Shown here: piece by piece, positions 34,220-42,180 of the stretch
How positions within the stretch are numbered: the stretch's first letter is position 1
How the letters are laid out: each line of letters starts with the position of its first letter
Origin: Salinimicrobium nanhaiense
Lineage (GTDB): Bacteria; Bacteroidota; Bacteroidia; Flavobacteriales; Flavobacteriaceae
Reading direction: 5' to 3'
DNA: 64,000 nt
Assembly: GCA_012038135.1 (NCBI GenBank)
Contig: JAAVJQ010000002.1
Span: 186,001 to 250,000 of the forward strand
Program-made: the position numbers and the translations under genes
The notes under the pieces: generated by a model
Told to the model about the DNA's origin: nothing
The model's database searches: none
The model's input: the letters and a program-made list of their open reading frames with translations, nothing else

Positions 34220-34966
34220 ATGAAAATATTAGTGTGTATTAGTCACGTACCTGATACTACCTCGAAGATCAATTTTTCTGAAGGAGATACCAAATTTGAT
34301 ACAGCAGGGGTTCAATTCGTGATCAATCCAAACGACGAATTTGGCCTTACCAGGGCCATGTGGTTCAAGGAAAAACAAGGCGCCAGCGTAGACGTGGTAA
34401 ATGTTGGAGGTGCCGAAACAGAACCTACTTTGAGAAAAGCTCTGGCCATTGGTGCCGATAATGCCATAAGGGTGAATACTCCCGCCACAGATGGTATCTA
34501 TGTTGCAAAACAACTTGCCAAGGTAGCCCAGGATGGAGGTTATGATCTAATTATCGCAGGTCGTGAATCTATAGATTATAACGGCGGAATGGTTCCAGGT
34601 ATGCTTGCTGAACTTATAGGAGCTAATTTTGTGAATACCTGTATAGGCCTGGAAGTAGAAGGGACTGAAGCTACAGTGATCCGCGAGATCGATGGCGGGA
34701 AGGAAACTTTAAAGACCAGCCTTCCTTTAGTCGTAGGAGCTCAAAAGGGAATCGTACAGGAAAGCGATCTTCGTATTCCAAACATGCGCGGGATCATGCA
34801 GGCACGTAAAAAACCGCTTAACGTGGTGGAAGGTGTAGAAGCAGGAACCCATTCTAAAGCAGTGAAATTCGAAAAACCACAGCCAAAAGGAGACATCAAA
34901 CTTATCGATCCGGACAACCTGGATGAGTTGGTGAATTTGCTGCACAATGAGGCGAAGGTGATCTAA
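34220..34966 (+). CDS. etfB: electron transfer flavoprotein subunit beta
   Basis: One half of the ETF heterodimer that takes electrons from acyl-CoA dehydrogenases such as the one at 3670. The 248-residue protein opens with KILVCISHVPDTTSKINF, contains the AIGADNAIRV and LIIAGRESIDYNGGMVPGMLAELIG strands, and ends IMQARKKPLNVVEG typical of EtfB. EtfA follows on the same strand; between them lie only two small heptad arrays, so they should be co-transcribed. Confidence 0.94.
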   Translation: MKILVCISHVPDTTSKINFSEGDTKFDTAGVQFVINPNDEFGLTRAMWFKEKQGASVDVVNVGGAETEPTLRKALAIGADNAIRVNTPATDGIYVAKQLAKVAQDGGYDLIIAGRESIDYNGGMVPGMLAELIGANFVNTCIGLEVEGTEATVIREIDGGKETLKTSLPLVVGAQKGIVQESDLRIPNMRGIMQARKKPLNVVEGVEAGTHSKAVKFEKPQPKGDIKLIDPDNLDELVNLLHNEAKVI

Positions 34967-34999
34967 AGTTCAAGGTTTAAAGTTTAAGGTTCAAAGTTT
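34965..34999. repeat. heptad array (AAAGTTT/AAGGTTT) overlapping a stop codon
   Basis: AAAGTTC, AAGGTTT, AAAGTTT, AAGGTTC, AAAGTTT in phase, starting within the etfB stop codon. Confidence 0.85.
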
Positions 35000-35013
35000 G
35001 AACCCGAGACTTT

Positions 35014-35041
35014 GGAATTTGGGATTTGTTAATTGGAATTT
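35014..35041. repeat. heptad array (GGAATTT)
   Basis: GGAATTT, GGGATTT, GTTAATT, GGAATTT in phase, 13 bases before the etfA start; within the etfBA transcript. Confidence 0.75.
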
Positions 35042-35053
35042 AAAGAAAAAAAT

Positions 35054-36022
35054 ATGTCAGTTTTAGTATATACAGAATCAGAAGAAGGAAAATTTAAAAA
35101 GACCGCATTTGAGGTAGCTTCCTACGCTAAGGGAGTGGCCGATATGTTAGGGACAGAGGTCACTGCCGTTTCCTTCGGCGCACAAAGTGCTGGTGACCTT
35201 GGAAATTACGGAGTTAGCAAGCTGCTTAAGGTGAACGATGAGAAGCTTCAGAAGTTCAACGCAAAAGCCTATGCCGATGCCCTTAAACAAGCTGCCCAAA
35301 AAGAAGGAGCAAAAGTGATTGTGCTTAGCCAGAGCGCTAATGCAAAATATTTAGCCCCGATTTTAGCAGTACAGCTGGAGGCAGGATATGCTTCCAATGT
35401 GGTGGCACTTCCCGAAGGAACTGAGCCGCTACAGGTGAAAAGAACTGCTTTTACAAATAAGGCATTCAGCTTCACCACCATGTCTACAGACGTAAAGATC
35501 ATAGGCCTTTCAAAAAATGCTTTTGGCTTAAAAGAAAGTCAGACCGAAACTACCGAAGAGGATTTCTCTCCTTCTTTAACCGAAGGTGATTTTGCAGTGA
35601 ACGTAGTTTCTGTAGATAAAGCAGCAGACAAGGTGACCATCGCAGATGCAGAGATTGTAGTTAGTGGTGGTAGAGGTATGAAAGGACCCGAGAACTGGGG
35701 AATGCTCGAAGAGCTTGCCGAGACTCTTGGTGCCGCAACAGCCTGTTCCAAACCTGTAAGTGATATGGGTTGGAGACCGCATAGTGAGCACGTGGGTCAA
35801 ACCGGAAAACCTGTTGCAGCTAACCTCTATATTGCCGTAGGTATATCGGGAGCTATTCAGCATTTAGCAGGGGTAAGTGCCTCTAAAACCAAGGTGGTGA
35901 TCAATAATGATCCCGAAGCTCCTTTCTTTAAGGCAGCCGACTACGGAGTGGTTGGAGATGCCTTTGAGATCGTTCCAAAGCTCACCGAAAAATTAAAGGA
36001 ATTTAAGGCGAATAACGCATAA
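35054..36022 (+). CDS. etfA: electron transfer flavoprotein subunit alpha
   Basis: FAD-binding half of ETF, 322 residues from the ATG at 35054 (an in-frame start 21 bases upstream lies in a repeat). Signature C-terminal FAD domain: VSGGRGMKGPENWGMLEELAE, SKPVSDMGWRPHSEHVGQTGK and YIAVGISGAIQHLAGVSASK, then VINNDPEAPFFKAADYGVVGD. Together with EtfB it links fatty-acid or amino-acid oxidation to the quinone pool. Confidence 0.95.
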   Translation: MSVLVYTESEEGKFKKTAFEVASYAKGVADMLGTEVTAVSFGAQSAGDLGNYGVSKLLKVNDEKLQKFNAKAYADALKQAAQKEGAKVIVLSQSANAKYLAPILAVQLEAGYASNVVALPEGTEPLQVKRTAFTNKAFSFTTMSTDVKIIGLSKNAFGLKESQTETTEEDFSPSLTEGDFAVNVVSVDKAADKVTIADAEIVVSGGRGMKGPENWGMLEELAETLGAATACSKPVSDMGWRPHSEHVGQTGKPVAANLYIAVGISGAIQHLAGVSASKTKVVINNDPEAPFFKAADYGVVGDAFEIVPKLTEKLKEFKANNA

Positions 36023-36050
36023 TTTTTATAAATTGCGTGCCGTTAAAAGG

Positions 36051-36095
36051 GCTGTCTAAAGTAGGTTTTTTGCCCGTTTAGACAGCTTTTTTTTT
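36051..36095 (+). terminator. Rho-independent terminator of etfBA
   Basis: Perfect 10-bp stem GCTGTCTAAA (36051-36060) with TTTAGACAGC (36077-36086), then nine T residues, 29 bases after etfA. Confidence 0.9.
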
Positions 36096-36108
36096 GTATT
36101 TTAGAAGT

Positions 36109-36732
36109 ATGAGTTTAGTGCGCCTTAACATCAAAGGAATTTCTTACAGCCAAACCCAGAATGGGGCGTATGCCCTAATTCTCAGCGAGGTGGAAGGAGA
36201 ACGCAAACTCCCTATTGTTATAGGAGCTTTTGAAGCACAATCTATTGCCATTGCTCTTGAAAAAGAGATCAAACCTCCCCGCCCCCTCACCCACGACCTT
36301 TTCAAGAATTTTGCCGATCGCTTTGAGATCGTTGTAAAACAGGTGATCATTCACAAACTTGTGGATGGGGTATTCTATTCCAGCCTTATTTGTGAACGCG
36401 ATAAGATCGAGGAGATCATTGATGCAAGGACCAGCGATGCCATTGCCCTCGCCCTAAGATTCCAGGCGCCAATTTTCACTTATAAGAATATCCTGGACAA
36501 GGCAGGCATCTATTTAAAGGGAGATGCCGGGAAAGAAGCAGAAGAAGAGCAGCAAAAAGAAAATATCATTGTTGATGAACTCTTCTCCAACGAAGTGGAA
36601 ATTAAGGGTGACAGACCAGATTATAAAAAACTATCTCTCAGCGAACTCAATAACATGTTAGATCAGGCCGTTAAGAACGAAGACTATGAAAAAGCGGCCC
36701 GCATTCGAGATGAGATCTCCAAGCGAAAATAA
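36109..36732 (+). CDS. bifunctional nuclease family protein with C-terminal UVR motif
   Basis: A 207-residue protein from the ATG at 36109. The N-terminal 140 residues match the DUF151/BFN domain: ISYSQTQNGAYALIL, LPIVIGAFEAQSIAIALE and DARTSDAIALALRFQAPIF, a dimeric fold with reported DNase/RNase activity in some members. The C-terminal helix pair LSELNNMLDQAVKNEDYEKAARIRDEI is a UVR (UvrB/UvrC interaction) motif. It follows the etf terminator directly and is 12 bases from the nucleoside transporter gene, so those two form an operon. Confidence 0.85.
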   Translation: MSLVRLNIKGISYSQTQNGAYALILSEVEGERKLPIVIGAFEAQSIAIALEKEIKPPRPLTHDLFKNFADRFEIVVKQVIIHKLVDGVFYSSLICERDKIEEIIDARTSDAIALALRFQAPIFTYKNILDKAGIYLKGDAGKEAEEEQQKENIIVDELFSNEVEIKGDRPDYKKLSLSELNNMLDQAVKNEDYEKAARIRDEISKRK

Positions 36733-36744
36733 CTCCCCCCTTTT

Positions 36745-38457
36745 ATGAATAAAATCTGGTACTGCCTGTTCCTGATCTTCTTCGGAATTTCCACCACTAT
36801 TGCCCAAACTATTTCTAAAACCTGGAATTTTGAAGCTGTTGAAGACAGTACCCAAAATGCCCTTTTTGAAGTCTCTCCGGGAAATGATTATCTAAAACTC
36901 GACAACGGAAGTTTTGAACTGAAACTTACCCAATCTGAAGCGCCTGCTGCCACCGGGAATTATGTATTCCAAAACGAAGTTCTGGTCCTTTTTCATGACA
37001 ATCCGCCGGACAGTATTCAGAATTTTAGAGTCACCACATTAACTGATTCCACTCTCGTCCTTTCTTCCCGCAATGCAGAATATTTTTTATCTGAAGTTCC
37101 GCAAACTATTGAGGAAGTACTGCCGGTAGAGACCGCGAAACAAATGATCCCCAATGGCGGGTTTACCTTCGAAAGTTTCTGGCGGGGCGCCCTTGGAATG
37201 ATCTCCCTTATTCTTATTGCATTCCTCTTCAGCAGCAACCGGAAAGGCATTAATTGGAAAACTGTACTTGTAGGTCTTGCAGCCCAGCTTTTACTTGCTA
37301 TCGGGGTTCTTCAGGTTGAAGTTGTCCAGAATATTTTTGAATTCGTAGGGGGAATTTTTGTTCTGATCCTCGACTTCACCGCAGCAGGAAGTGAATTCCT
37401 GTTAGGCGGACTAATGGATGTGAACAGCTACGGTTTTATTTTCCTGTTCCAGGTGTTGCCAACCATCATTTTCTTTTCTGCACTTACCTCTGTCCTATTT
37501 TACCTGGGAGTGATCCAGGTAGTGGTGAAAGGAATGGCATGGGTGCTCACCAAATTAATGGGGATCTCAGGACCTGAAAGCTTAAGTGTGGCAGGAAACA
37601 TCTTTTTAGGGCAAACCGAAGCCCCGCTTATGATCAAGGCTTACCTGGAAAGAATGACCCGTTCAGAAATTCTCCTTGTAATGGTCGGGGGAATGGCCAC
37701 TGTGGCCGGTGGAGTGCTGGCCGCATATATCGGCTTTTTAGGAGGGGATGATCCGCAGTTAAGGCTGGAGTTCGCGAAGCACCTTTTGGCAGCTTCAGTA
37801 ATGGCAGCGCCCGGGGCCATCGTGGTTTCCAAGATACTTTATCCACAGCAGGAGGAAATCGACACCAACGTGGAGGTTTCTTCGGAAAAAATTGGTTCTA
37901 ACATTCTCGATGCTATTGCCAACGGTACTACCGAAGGTTTGAAACTTGCCGCAAACGTTGCAGCGATGTTGCTGGTCTTCATTGCCTTTATCGCTATGAT
38001 GAATTATGTGCTGGGATGGATAGGAGACTGGACCACGTTAAATGCCGTAATGGCGGAGAACACACCCTACGCTAAATTGTCCCTGGAATCTCTTTTAGGA
38101 CTCGTCTTCGCACCTCTTATGTGGCTGATTGGAGTCGCCACCGAAGATATGATGCTTATGGGACAGCTGCTGGGGATCAAACTTGCAGCAAGTGAATTTG
38201 TAGGTTACATTCAGCTGGCCGAACTAAAGAATCCGGTGAATGCCCTGAGCCTTACCTATGAAAAATCCATCATCATGGCTACCTATATGCTCTGCGGATT
38301 TGCAAATTTTGCCTCTATAGGAATACAGATTGGCGGTATTGGTTCTCTTGCTCCCGGGCAGCGTAAGACCTTATCTGAATTCGGAATGAAAGCTCTTATT
38401 GGTGGTACAATTGCTTCCCTGCTTTCGGCAACTATCGCGGGAATGATCATTGGGTAA
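36745..38457 (+). CDS. concentrative nucleoside transporter (NupC/CNT family)
   Basis: A 570-residue cation-coupled nucleoside importer. A signal peptide (ISTTIAQ) and about 100 residues of extracytoplasmic beta-rich sequence precede the transporter core, an extension common in Bacteroidota. The core shows FLFQVLPTIIFFSALTSVLFYLGV, the GNIFLGQTEAPLMIKAYL nucleoside-binding hairpin and ending CGFANFASIGIQIGGIGSLAPGQRKTL, all CNT hallmarks. Works with the two deoxynucleoside kinases and thyA in nucleotide salvage. Co-directional with the BFN gene. Confidence 0.9.
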   Translation: MNKIWYCLFLIFFGISTTIAQTISKTWNFEAVEDSTQNALFEVSPGNDYLKLDNGSFELKLTQSEAPAATGNYVFQNEVLVLFHDNPPDSIQNFRVTTLTDSTLVLSSRNAEYFLSEVPQTIEEVLPVETAKQMIPNGGFTFESFWRGALGMISLILIAFLFSSNRKGINWKTVLVGLAAQLLLAIGVLQVEVVQNIFEFVGGIFVLILDFTAAGSEFLLGGLMDVNSYGFIFLFQVLPTIIFFSALTSVLFYLGVIQVVVKGMAWVLTKLMGISGPESLSVAGNIFLGQTEAPLMIKAYLERMTRSEILLVMVGGMATVAGGVLAAYIGFLGGDDPQLRLEFAKHLLAASVMAAPGAIVVSKILYPQQEEIDTNVEVSSEKIGSNILDAIANGTTEGLKLAANVAAMLLVFIAFIAMMNYVLGWIGDWTTLNAVMAENTPYAKLSLESLLGLVFAPLMWLIGVATEDMMLMGQLLGIKLAASEFVGYIQLAELKNPVNALSLTYEKSIIMATYMLCGFANFASIGIQIGGIGSLAPGQRKTLSEFGMKALIGGTIASLLSATIAGMIIG

Positions 38458-38483
38458 TTTTTAATGATATTTGCTAAGGGAGC

Positions 38484-38510
38484 CAGGAATCAAGACCCAG
38501 GAATCAAAAC
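38484..38510. repeat. 14-bp tandem repeat (CAGGAATCAA)
   Basis: CAGGAATCAAGACC and CAGGAATCAAAAC, offset by exactly 14 bases, in the nupC-thyA gap. Confidence 0.6.
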
Positions 38511-38683
38511 TTTTTAACCTCTCCTATCTTTAGACAAGCACCGAAATTTTACTTTTTGGTGATAGTTAATAAGTCTGTAAAAACTCCTTTTTAGAATTAA
38601 CTTTTTTAATCGGACTAGTTTTCTATTTTAGCTGAAGATCAGCCGGAACCGAGTAGTGGCTACTGACCTGTAAGGATTGAAAA

Positions 38684-38743
38684 ACCTTGTAGGTCTCCGG
38701 GTTGAATTAAGATCTACAAGGTAAAAAAAGACCTTGCAGGTCT
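38684..38743. repeat. REP-like palindromes upstream of thyA
   Basis: ACCTTGTAGGTCT (38684-38696) and its complement AGATCTACAAGGT (38710-38722) form a hairpin followed by A/T, and AGACCTTGCAGGTCT (38729-38743) is a further palindrome. The rest of 38458-38806 shows the 14-bp repeat and nothing else I can name. Confidence 0.6.
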
Positions 38744-38806
38744 AAACCACAGTTATAATTAAAATTTTCGGAATTAAACCTTCCAGGTTAGCAAACATTA
38801 GAAAAC

Positions 38807-39631
38807 ATGAAACAGTACCACGACCTTATAAAACACGTCCTCGAGCACGGAAATGAAAAAGGAGACCGCACCGGCACCGGCACCAAAAGTGTATTTGGTT
38901 ACCAGATGCGCTTTGACCTTAGCGAAGGTTTTCCAATGGTTACCACTAAAAAACTCCACCTCAAATCGATCATCTATGAATTGCTGTGGTTCCTTAACGG
39001 GGACACCAACATCAAATATTTACAGGAGAACGGCGTACGTATCTGGAATGAATGGGCCGATGAAAATGGAGATCTGGGCCCTGTTTACGGTCATCAATGG
39101 CGTAACTGGAACAGTGAAGATATTGATCAGATCAAAGAAATTGTAGAGACCCTTAAGAAGAACCCCAACAGTCGCCGGATGCTGGTTTCTGCCTGGAATC
39201 CTTCAGTCTTACCCGATACTTCCAAAAGCTTTTCAGAAAATGTAGCAAACGGAAAAGCCGCGTTGCCTCCCTGCCATGCCTTCTTCCAGTTCTATGTGGC
39301 CGATGGGAAATTATCCTGTCAGCTGTATCAGCGCAGTGCAGACATCTTCCTGGGGGTGCCTTTTAATATTGCCTCCTATGCACTGCTTACCATGATGATG
39401 GCGCAGGTATGCGGTTATGAGCCCGGAGATTTTATCCATACCTTTGGAGATGCCCACATTTACAACAACCACCTGGAGCAGGTAAACCTGCAGTTATCGC
39501 GAGATTTCCGGCCTTTACCCACTATGAAGCTCAACCCGGAGGTGAAGAATATTTTTGATTTTAAATTTGAAGATTTTATATTGGAAAATTATGATCCGCA
39601 TCCTGCCATAAAAGGTCGGGTCGCAGTATAA
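38807..39631 (+). CDS. thyA: thymidylate synthase
   Basis: Methylates dUMP to dTMP with methylene-tetrahydrofolate, giving dihydrofolate that FolA (44893) recycles. The 274-residue protein shows [20 protein letters not shown], the catalytic Cys in [35 protein letters not shown] and the C-terminal [15 protein letters not shown] at 38807. Confidence 0.96.
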   Translation: MKQYHDLIKHVLEHGNEKGDRTGTGTKSVFGYQMRFDLSEGFPMVTTKKLHLKSIIYELLWFLNGDTNIKYLQENGVRIWNEWADENGDLGPVYGHQWRNWNSEDIDQIKEIVETLKKNPNSRRMLVSAWNPSVLPDTSKSFSENVANGKAALPPCHAFFQFYVADGKLSCQLYQRSADIFLGVPFNIASYALLTMMMAQVCGYEPGDFIHTFGDAHIYNNHLEQVNLQLSRDFRPLPTMKLNPEVKNIFDFKFEDFILENYDPHPAIKGRVAV

Positions 39632-39662
39632 TTTTTTTCTAATCCAAAATTTTTTAAACACT

Positions 39663-40037
39663 ATGAAGAAGTTCCTTGTTATCACATGTTTTGTATTCGG
39701 CGGAATCGCAGCAGCACAGGCACAGCAAACCTCACCCGTTTGGCCCGGATGCGAAGAAGTTGAAGATCAATCAAAATGTTTTAACGAAAAACTGGCAGAA
39801 CACGTAAGGAACAACTACGAATTTCCCATGAAAGAGAATGTATACATCCGCGGAAAAGTAACTGTTTCCTTTGATGTTACTGAAACCGGAGAAGTAGTTG
39901 TAAAGTCTGTAGAAGGTCCAAAGCCGGAAGTGAACACCGCGGCACGAAAAATGCTTGAAAAAATTCCCGACATGAAGCCGGGTACGCTAAACGGAGAACC
40001 CGATTCGCGCAATTTCACAACCACCTATCAGTTCTAG
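39663..40037 (+). CDS. secreted TonB C-terminal-domain protein
   Basis: A 124-residue exported protein with signal peptide ending AAQAQ. The mature part is a stand-alone TonB_C domain: a conserved VWPGCEEVEDQSKCFNEKL opening with two cysteines, then VYIRGKVTVSFDVTETGEVVVKSVEGP and MKPGTLNGEP. Such small proteins are abundant in flavobacteria and may assist envelope energy transduction or be decoys; function unproven. The next gene is a tandem paralogue 15 bases downstream. Confidence 0.85.
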   Translation: MKKFLVITCFVFGGIAAAQAQQTSPVWPGCEEVEDQSKCFNEKLAEHVRNNYEFPMKENVYIRGKVTVSFDVTETGEVVVKSVEGPKPEVNTAARKMLEKIPDMKPGTLNGEPDSRNFTTTYQF

Positions 40038-40051
40038 GTGATAAAATCTAA

Positions 40052-40468
40052 ATGATGAAAAATATATTTTTGATCCTGTTCCTTTTTGCCGGAGCTACTT
40101 CCTTTGCCCAGGAGGGCGTGAATTTCTCCAAAAATACCATGACCACCAAAGAAGTGCCGCCGGTTTGGCCGGGCTGCGAAAATTCAAAAGAATCTTCCAA
40201 AGCCTGTTTTAAGGAAAAGCTTACCCAGCATCTAAAGGAGCATTATCGTTATCCCAGGGATGCAGACGGGAATATCATAAGGGGGAAATCTGTGGTTTCT
40301 TTTGTGATCAATGAAGAAGGAAAACCCGTGATCACCAAAGTTGAAGGGCCTGAAAAAGCTCTCAATGAAGAAGCGAAAAAGATCATCCTTGCCATTCCCC
40401 AAATGAAGCCGGGAGAACTGGCGGGGAAGCCTACTGCCATAAAATATAAGGTTCCTTTCACCTTTTAA
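40052..40468 (+). CDS. secreted TonB C-terminal-domain protein, tandem paralogue
   Basis: A 138-residue protein with signal peptide to SFAQ and the same TonB_C core as its upstream neighbour: VWPGCENSKESSKACFKEKL, IRGKSVVSFVINEEGKPVITKVEGP and MKPGELAGKP. The conserved pair of cysteines is kept. The adjacent duplication and short gap suggest an operon. About half the residues of the mature domains look identical by eye. Confidence 0.85.
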   Translation: MMKNIFLILFLFAGATSFAQEGVNFSKNTMTTKEVPPVWPGCENSKESSKACFKEKLTQHLKEHYRYPRDADGNIIRGKSVVSFVINEEGKPVITKVEGPEKALNEEAKKIILAIPQMKPGELAGKPTAIKYKVPFTF

Positions 40469-40527
40469 AAGAGCCTTTTGAAGTTAGGATTCCTTTAACT
40501 AAAAGGGAGTTTTAAAATTTTATATTT

Positions 40528-40556
40528 GAAGGAAGCCACCCGGCTTCCTTCTTTGG
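40528..40556 (+). terminator. hairpin terminator after the TonB-domain genes
   Basis: GGAAGCC/GGCTTCC stem with ACCC loop and a short T-rich tail. A TATATTTG box at 40521-40528 (a flavobacterial -7 match) overlaps its edge, so it may instead be the 5' end of the egtD transcript. Confidence 0.55.
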
Positions 40557-40587
40557 TTTGAGACCAGAGAGCGCAAAACATTTCTAT

Positions 40588-41562
40588 ATGAATCAAACCA
40601 AACCTCCGGAATTCAAAACGCCTTTTGCCGAAGATGTTTTTAAAGGCCTTACCTCCTATCCAAAAAAGATAAGCTCAAAGTTCCTTTATGATGGGAAAGG
40701 AGATGAACTCTTTCAAAAGATCATGGACCTGCCCGAGTATTACTTAACGGGAAAGGAATACCAGATCCTTATGCGCAACCGGGAAGAAATAGGGAACGAA
40801 TTTGCCTCTTTTGAAGGTTTTGATCTCATCGAACTTGGTGCCGGAGACGGAAAAAAGACCAAGGTGCTGCTAAGGCATTTTGAGGAAAAAAATTATGACT
40901 ATAAATACCTGCCGGTAGATATAAGCCGAAATGTGCTGGACCAGCTGAGCGAGAGCCTGGAACAGGAGATCCCCGGGGTGGAAGTTGCGCCACAGCAGGG
41001 TACCTACACCATGGTGCTGAATAAACTGACCGATTACCGGGAGCGCAAAAAGGTAATTTTATTCCTGGGTTCCAATATTGGAAATCTCACCCCCGAAGAA
41101 GCAGTTGCCTTTTTGCAGAAGATCTCTTCAGCAATGAATCCGGGAGACATGTTCTTCATGGGAGTAGACCAGAAGAAAGATCCGCAGGTGATCCTCGATG
41201 CCTATAATGATAAAGCCGGAGTGACCGAAGCTTTCAATAAGAATCTCCTGGTGAGGATGAATCGCGAACTGGAAGCCGATTTTGACCTTGATGCCTTTGT
41301 TCACTGGCCGCTGTACAACCCCGAGACCGGGGCTGCAAAAAGCTACCTGGTGAGCACCAAAGAACAAACGGTACAGCTAAACGCTTTAGATCTTGAAGTT
41401 CAGTTTCAGAAATGGGAAACCATTCATACAGAAGTATCTCAAAAATATGATGATACTTCTATTGCCTGGCTTGCAGAAGAAGCAGGTCTTACCCTCAGTC
41501 GCAGCTGGGCCGATAAGGAAAACAGTTTTAAAAATTACCTTTTTCAAATTCCCCGAACATGA
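40588..41562 (+). CDS. egtD: L-histidine N(alpha)-methyltransferase
   Basis: Trimethylates histidine to hercynine with three SAM, the first step of ergothioneine synthesis. The 324-residue protein (ATG at 40588) has the EgtD features LFQKIMDLPEYYLTGKEYQIL, FDLIELGAGDGKKTKVLLRHF (SAM site), YLPVDISRNVLDQLSESL and GVDQKKDPQVILDAYNDKAGVTEAFN. The usual partner egtB (sulfoxide synthase) is not within the window. The next gene overlaps by 4 bases. Confidence 0.88.
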   Translation: MNQTKPPEFKTPFAEDVFKGLTSYPKKISSKFLYDGKGDELFQKIMDLPEYYLTGKEYQILMRNREEIGNEFASFEGFDLIELGAGDGKKTKVLLRHFEEKNYDYKYLPVDISRNVLDQLSESLEQEIPGVEVAPQQGTYTMVLNKLTDYRERKKVILFLGSNIGNLTPEEAVAFLQKISSAMNPGDMFFMGVDQKKDPQVILDAYNDKAGVTEAFNKNLLVRMNRELEADFDLDAFVHWPLYNPETGAAKSYLVSTKEQTVQLNALDLEVQFQKWETIHTEVSQKYDDTSIAWLAEEAGLTLSRSWADKENSFKNYLFQIPRT

Positions 41563-41840
41563 AAGCCATTTGGAATGACACCGTAATTGCTGAGAGCAAC
41601 AACACCATAGAAGTAGAAGGAAATCAATATTTTCCTCCTGAAGCCATTAATTCGGAATTCTTTCAGTTAAGCGATAAACATACTGTTTGTAGTTGGAAAG
41701 GCAGGGCTTCCTATTTTCACCTGCAGGTGGGAGAGGAGAAAAATACGGATGCCGCCTGGTTCTATCCGCATCCGAAGGCTGAAGCTGAAAAAATTAAAAA
41801 CTATATAGCCTTCTGGAATGGTGTTGAAGTGAAAGAATAA
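41559..41840 (+). CDS. DUF427 domain protein
   Basis: A 93-residue cytoplasmic protein. It matches DUF427: MKAIWNDTVIAESNNTIEVEGNQYFPPEAI, then the CSWKGRASYFHLQVGEE core and AWFYPHPKAEAEKIKNYIAFWNGVEV. Its start codon overlaps the egtD stop by 4 bases (ATGA), indicating translational coupling and a shared role. The function of DUF427 is unknown. A promoter-like box and the asnA leader follow. Confidence 0.88.
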   Translation: MKAIWNDTVIAESNNTIEVEGNQYFPPEAINSEFFQLSDKHTVCSWKGRASYFHLQVGEEKNTDAAWFYPHPKAEAEKIKNYIAFWNGVEVKE

Positions 41841-41845
41841 TTTTG
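41838..41845 (+). promoter_or_regulatory. possible -7 box of the asnA leader
   Basis: TAATTTTG matches the flavobacterial -7 consensus TAnnTTTG exactly; no convincing TTG is at the ideal -33 distance (a CTGG at 41813-41816 is the nearest). It would place the asnA transcript start about 40 bases before leader 1. Confidence 0.4.
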
Positions 41846-41893
41846 TAAATCAAAAAAAAGAACTAAGTTTACAATTCTCAAAAGCAAGAACAA

Positions 41894-41971
41894 GTGATCT
41901 TTAATAACAACAATAATAATTTCAATAACAATCTCAACCAACTCAGGTTGCGGAAAGCTATTATTGTATAA
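41894..41971 (+). CDS. asparagine-rich leader peptide 1 of asnA (attenuator)
   Basis: A 25-codon ORF with GTG start encoding MIFNNNNNNFNNNLNQ and then LRLRKAIIV. Ten of the first 16 codons are Asn (AAT or AAC). It is followed by a terminator (41994-42028). A pause hairpin pairs CAACC (41935-41939) with GGTTG (41946-41950), and GGAAAGCT (41952-41959) can pair with the terminator's left arm (41996-42004) as an antiterminator. The layout matches amino-acid attenuators of his, leu and thr operons, here reading asparagine, directly upstream of asparagine synthetase. No ATG is available, so the start codon is the least certain part. Confidence 0.8.
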   Translation: MIFNNNNNNFNNNLNQLRLRKAIIV

Positions 41972-41993
41972 CAAGATCCCTTAAACAATATTC

Positions 41994-42028
41994 AAAGCCT
42001 TTCCCACACCAGGAAAGGCTTTTTTTTT
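41994..42028 (+). terminator. asnA attenuator terminator 1
   Basis: Perfect 11-bp stem (41994-42004 with 42012-42022), 7-nt loop and nine T residues, 22 bases after leader ORF 1. Confidence 0.92.
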
Positions 42029-42036
42029 ACACGCTT

Positions 42037-42180
42037 ATGAAACGACTTCAAAATAATAACATCAATAATAATGGTCCGCCACCCGGGGGAGAGGAACTCT
42101 GTGCTTATAAGCCTGTTTCTACCCCGAAGCAGGCTTTTTTACTTCTTAGAAACAATGAACATCTAAAACTTAAAACATGA
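42037..42180 (+). CDS. asparagine-rich leader peptide 2 of asnA, overlapping the asnA start
   Basis: A 47-residue ORF beginning MKRLQNNNINNNGPPPGG. Six of its first twelve codons are Asn, followed by a Pro-Pro-Pro run, itself a known ribosome-slowing motif. The ORF spans terminator 2 (42109-42140) and ends with TGA overlapping the asnA ATG (ATGA at 42177-42180), which suggests translational coupling. A candidate antiterminator pairs CGGGG (42084-42088) with CCCCG (42122-42126) and GGAAC (42093-42097) with GTTTC (42115-42119). Whether the C-terminal half is made as protein is open. Confidence 0.75.
   Translation: MKRLQNNNINNNGPPPGGEELCAYKPVSTPKQAFLLLRNNEHLKLKT
42109..42140 (+). terminator. 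asnA attenuator terminator 2
   Basis: An 11-bp stem with one G-U pair (42109-42119 with 42126-42136) and a six-T tract, located inside leader ORF 2, 37 bases before asnA. Confidence 0.87.

Noticed and set aside
41841..42176. T-box or amino-acid riboswitch upstream of asnA
   Set aside because: No T-box sequence or specifier-loop layout is visible, and T-boxes are mainly in Firmicutes; Asn-rich leader ORFs explain the structure better.
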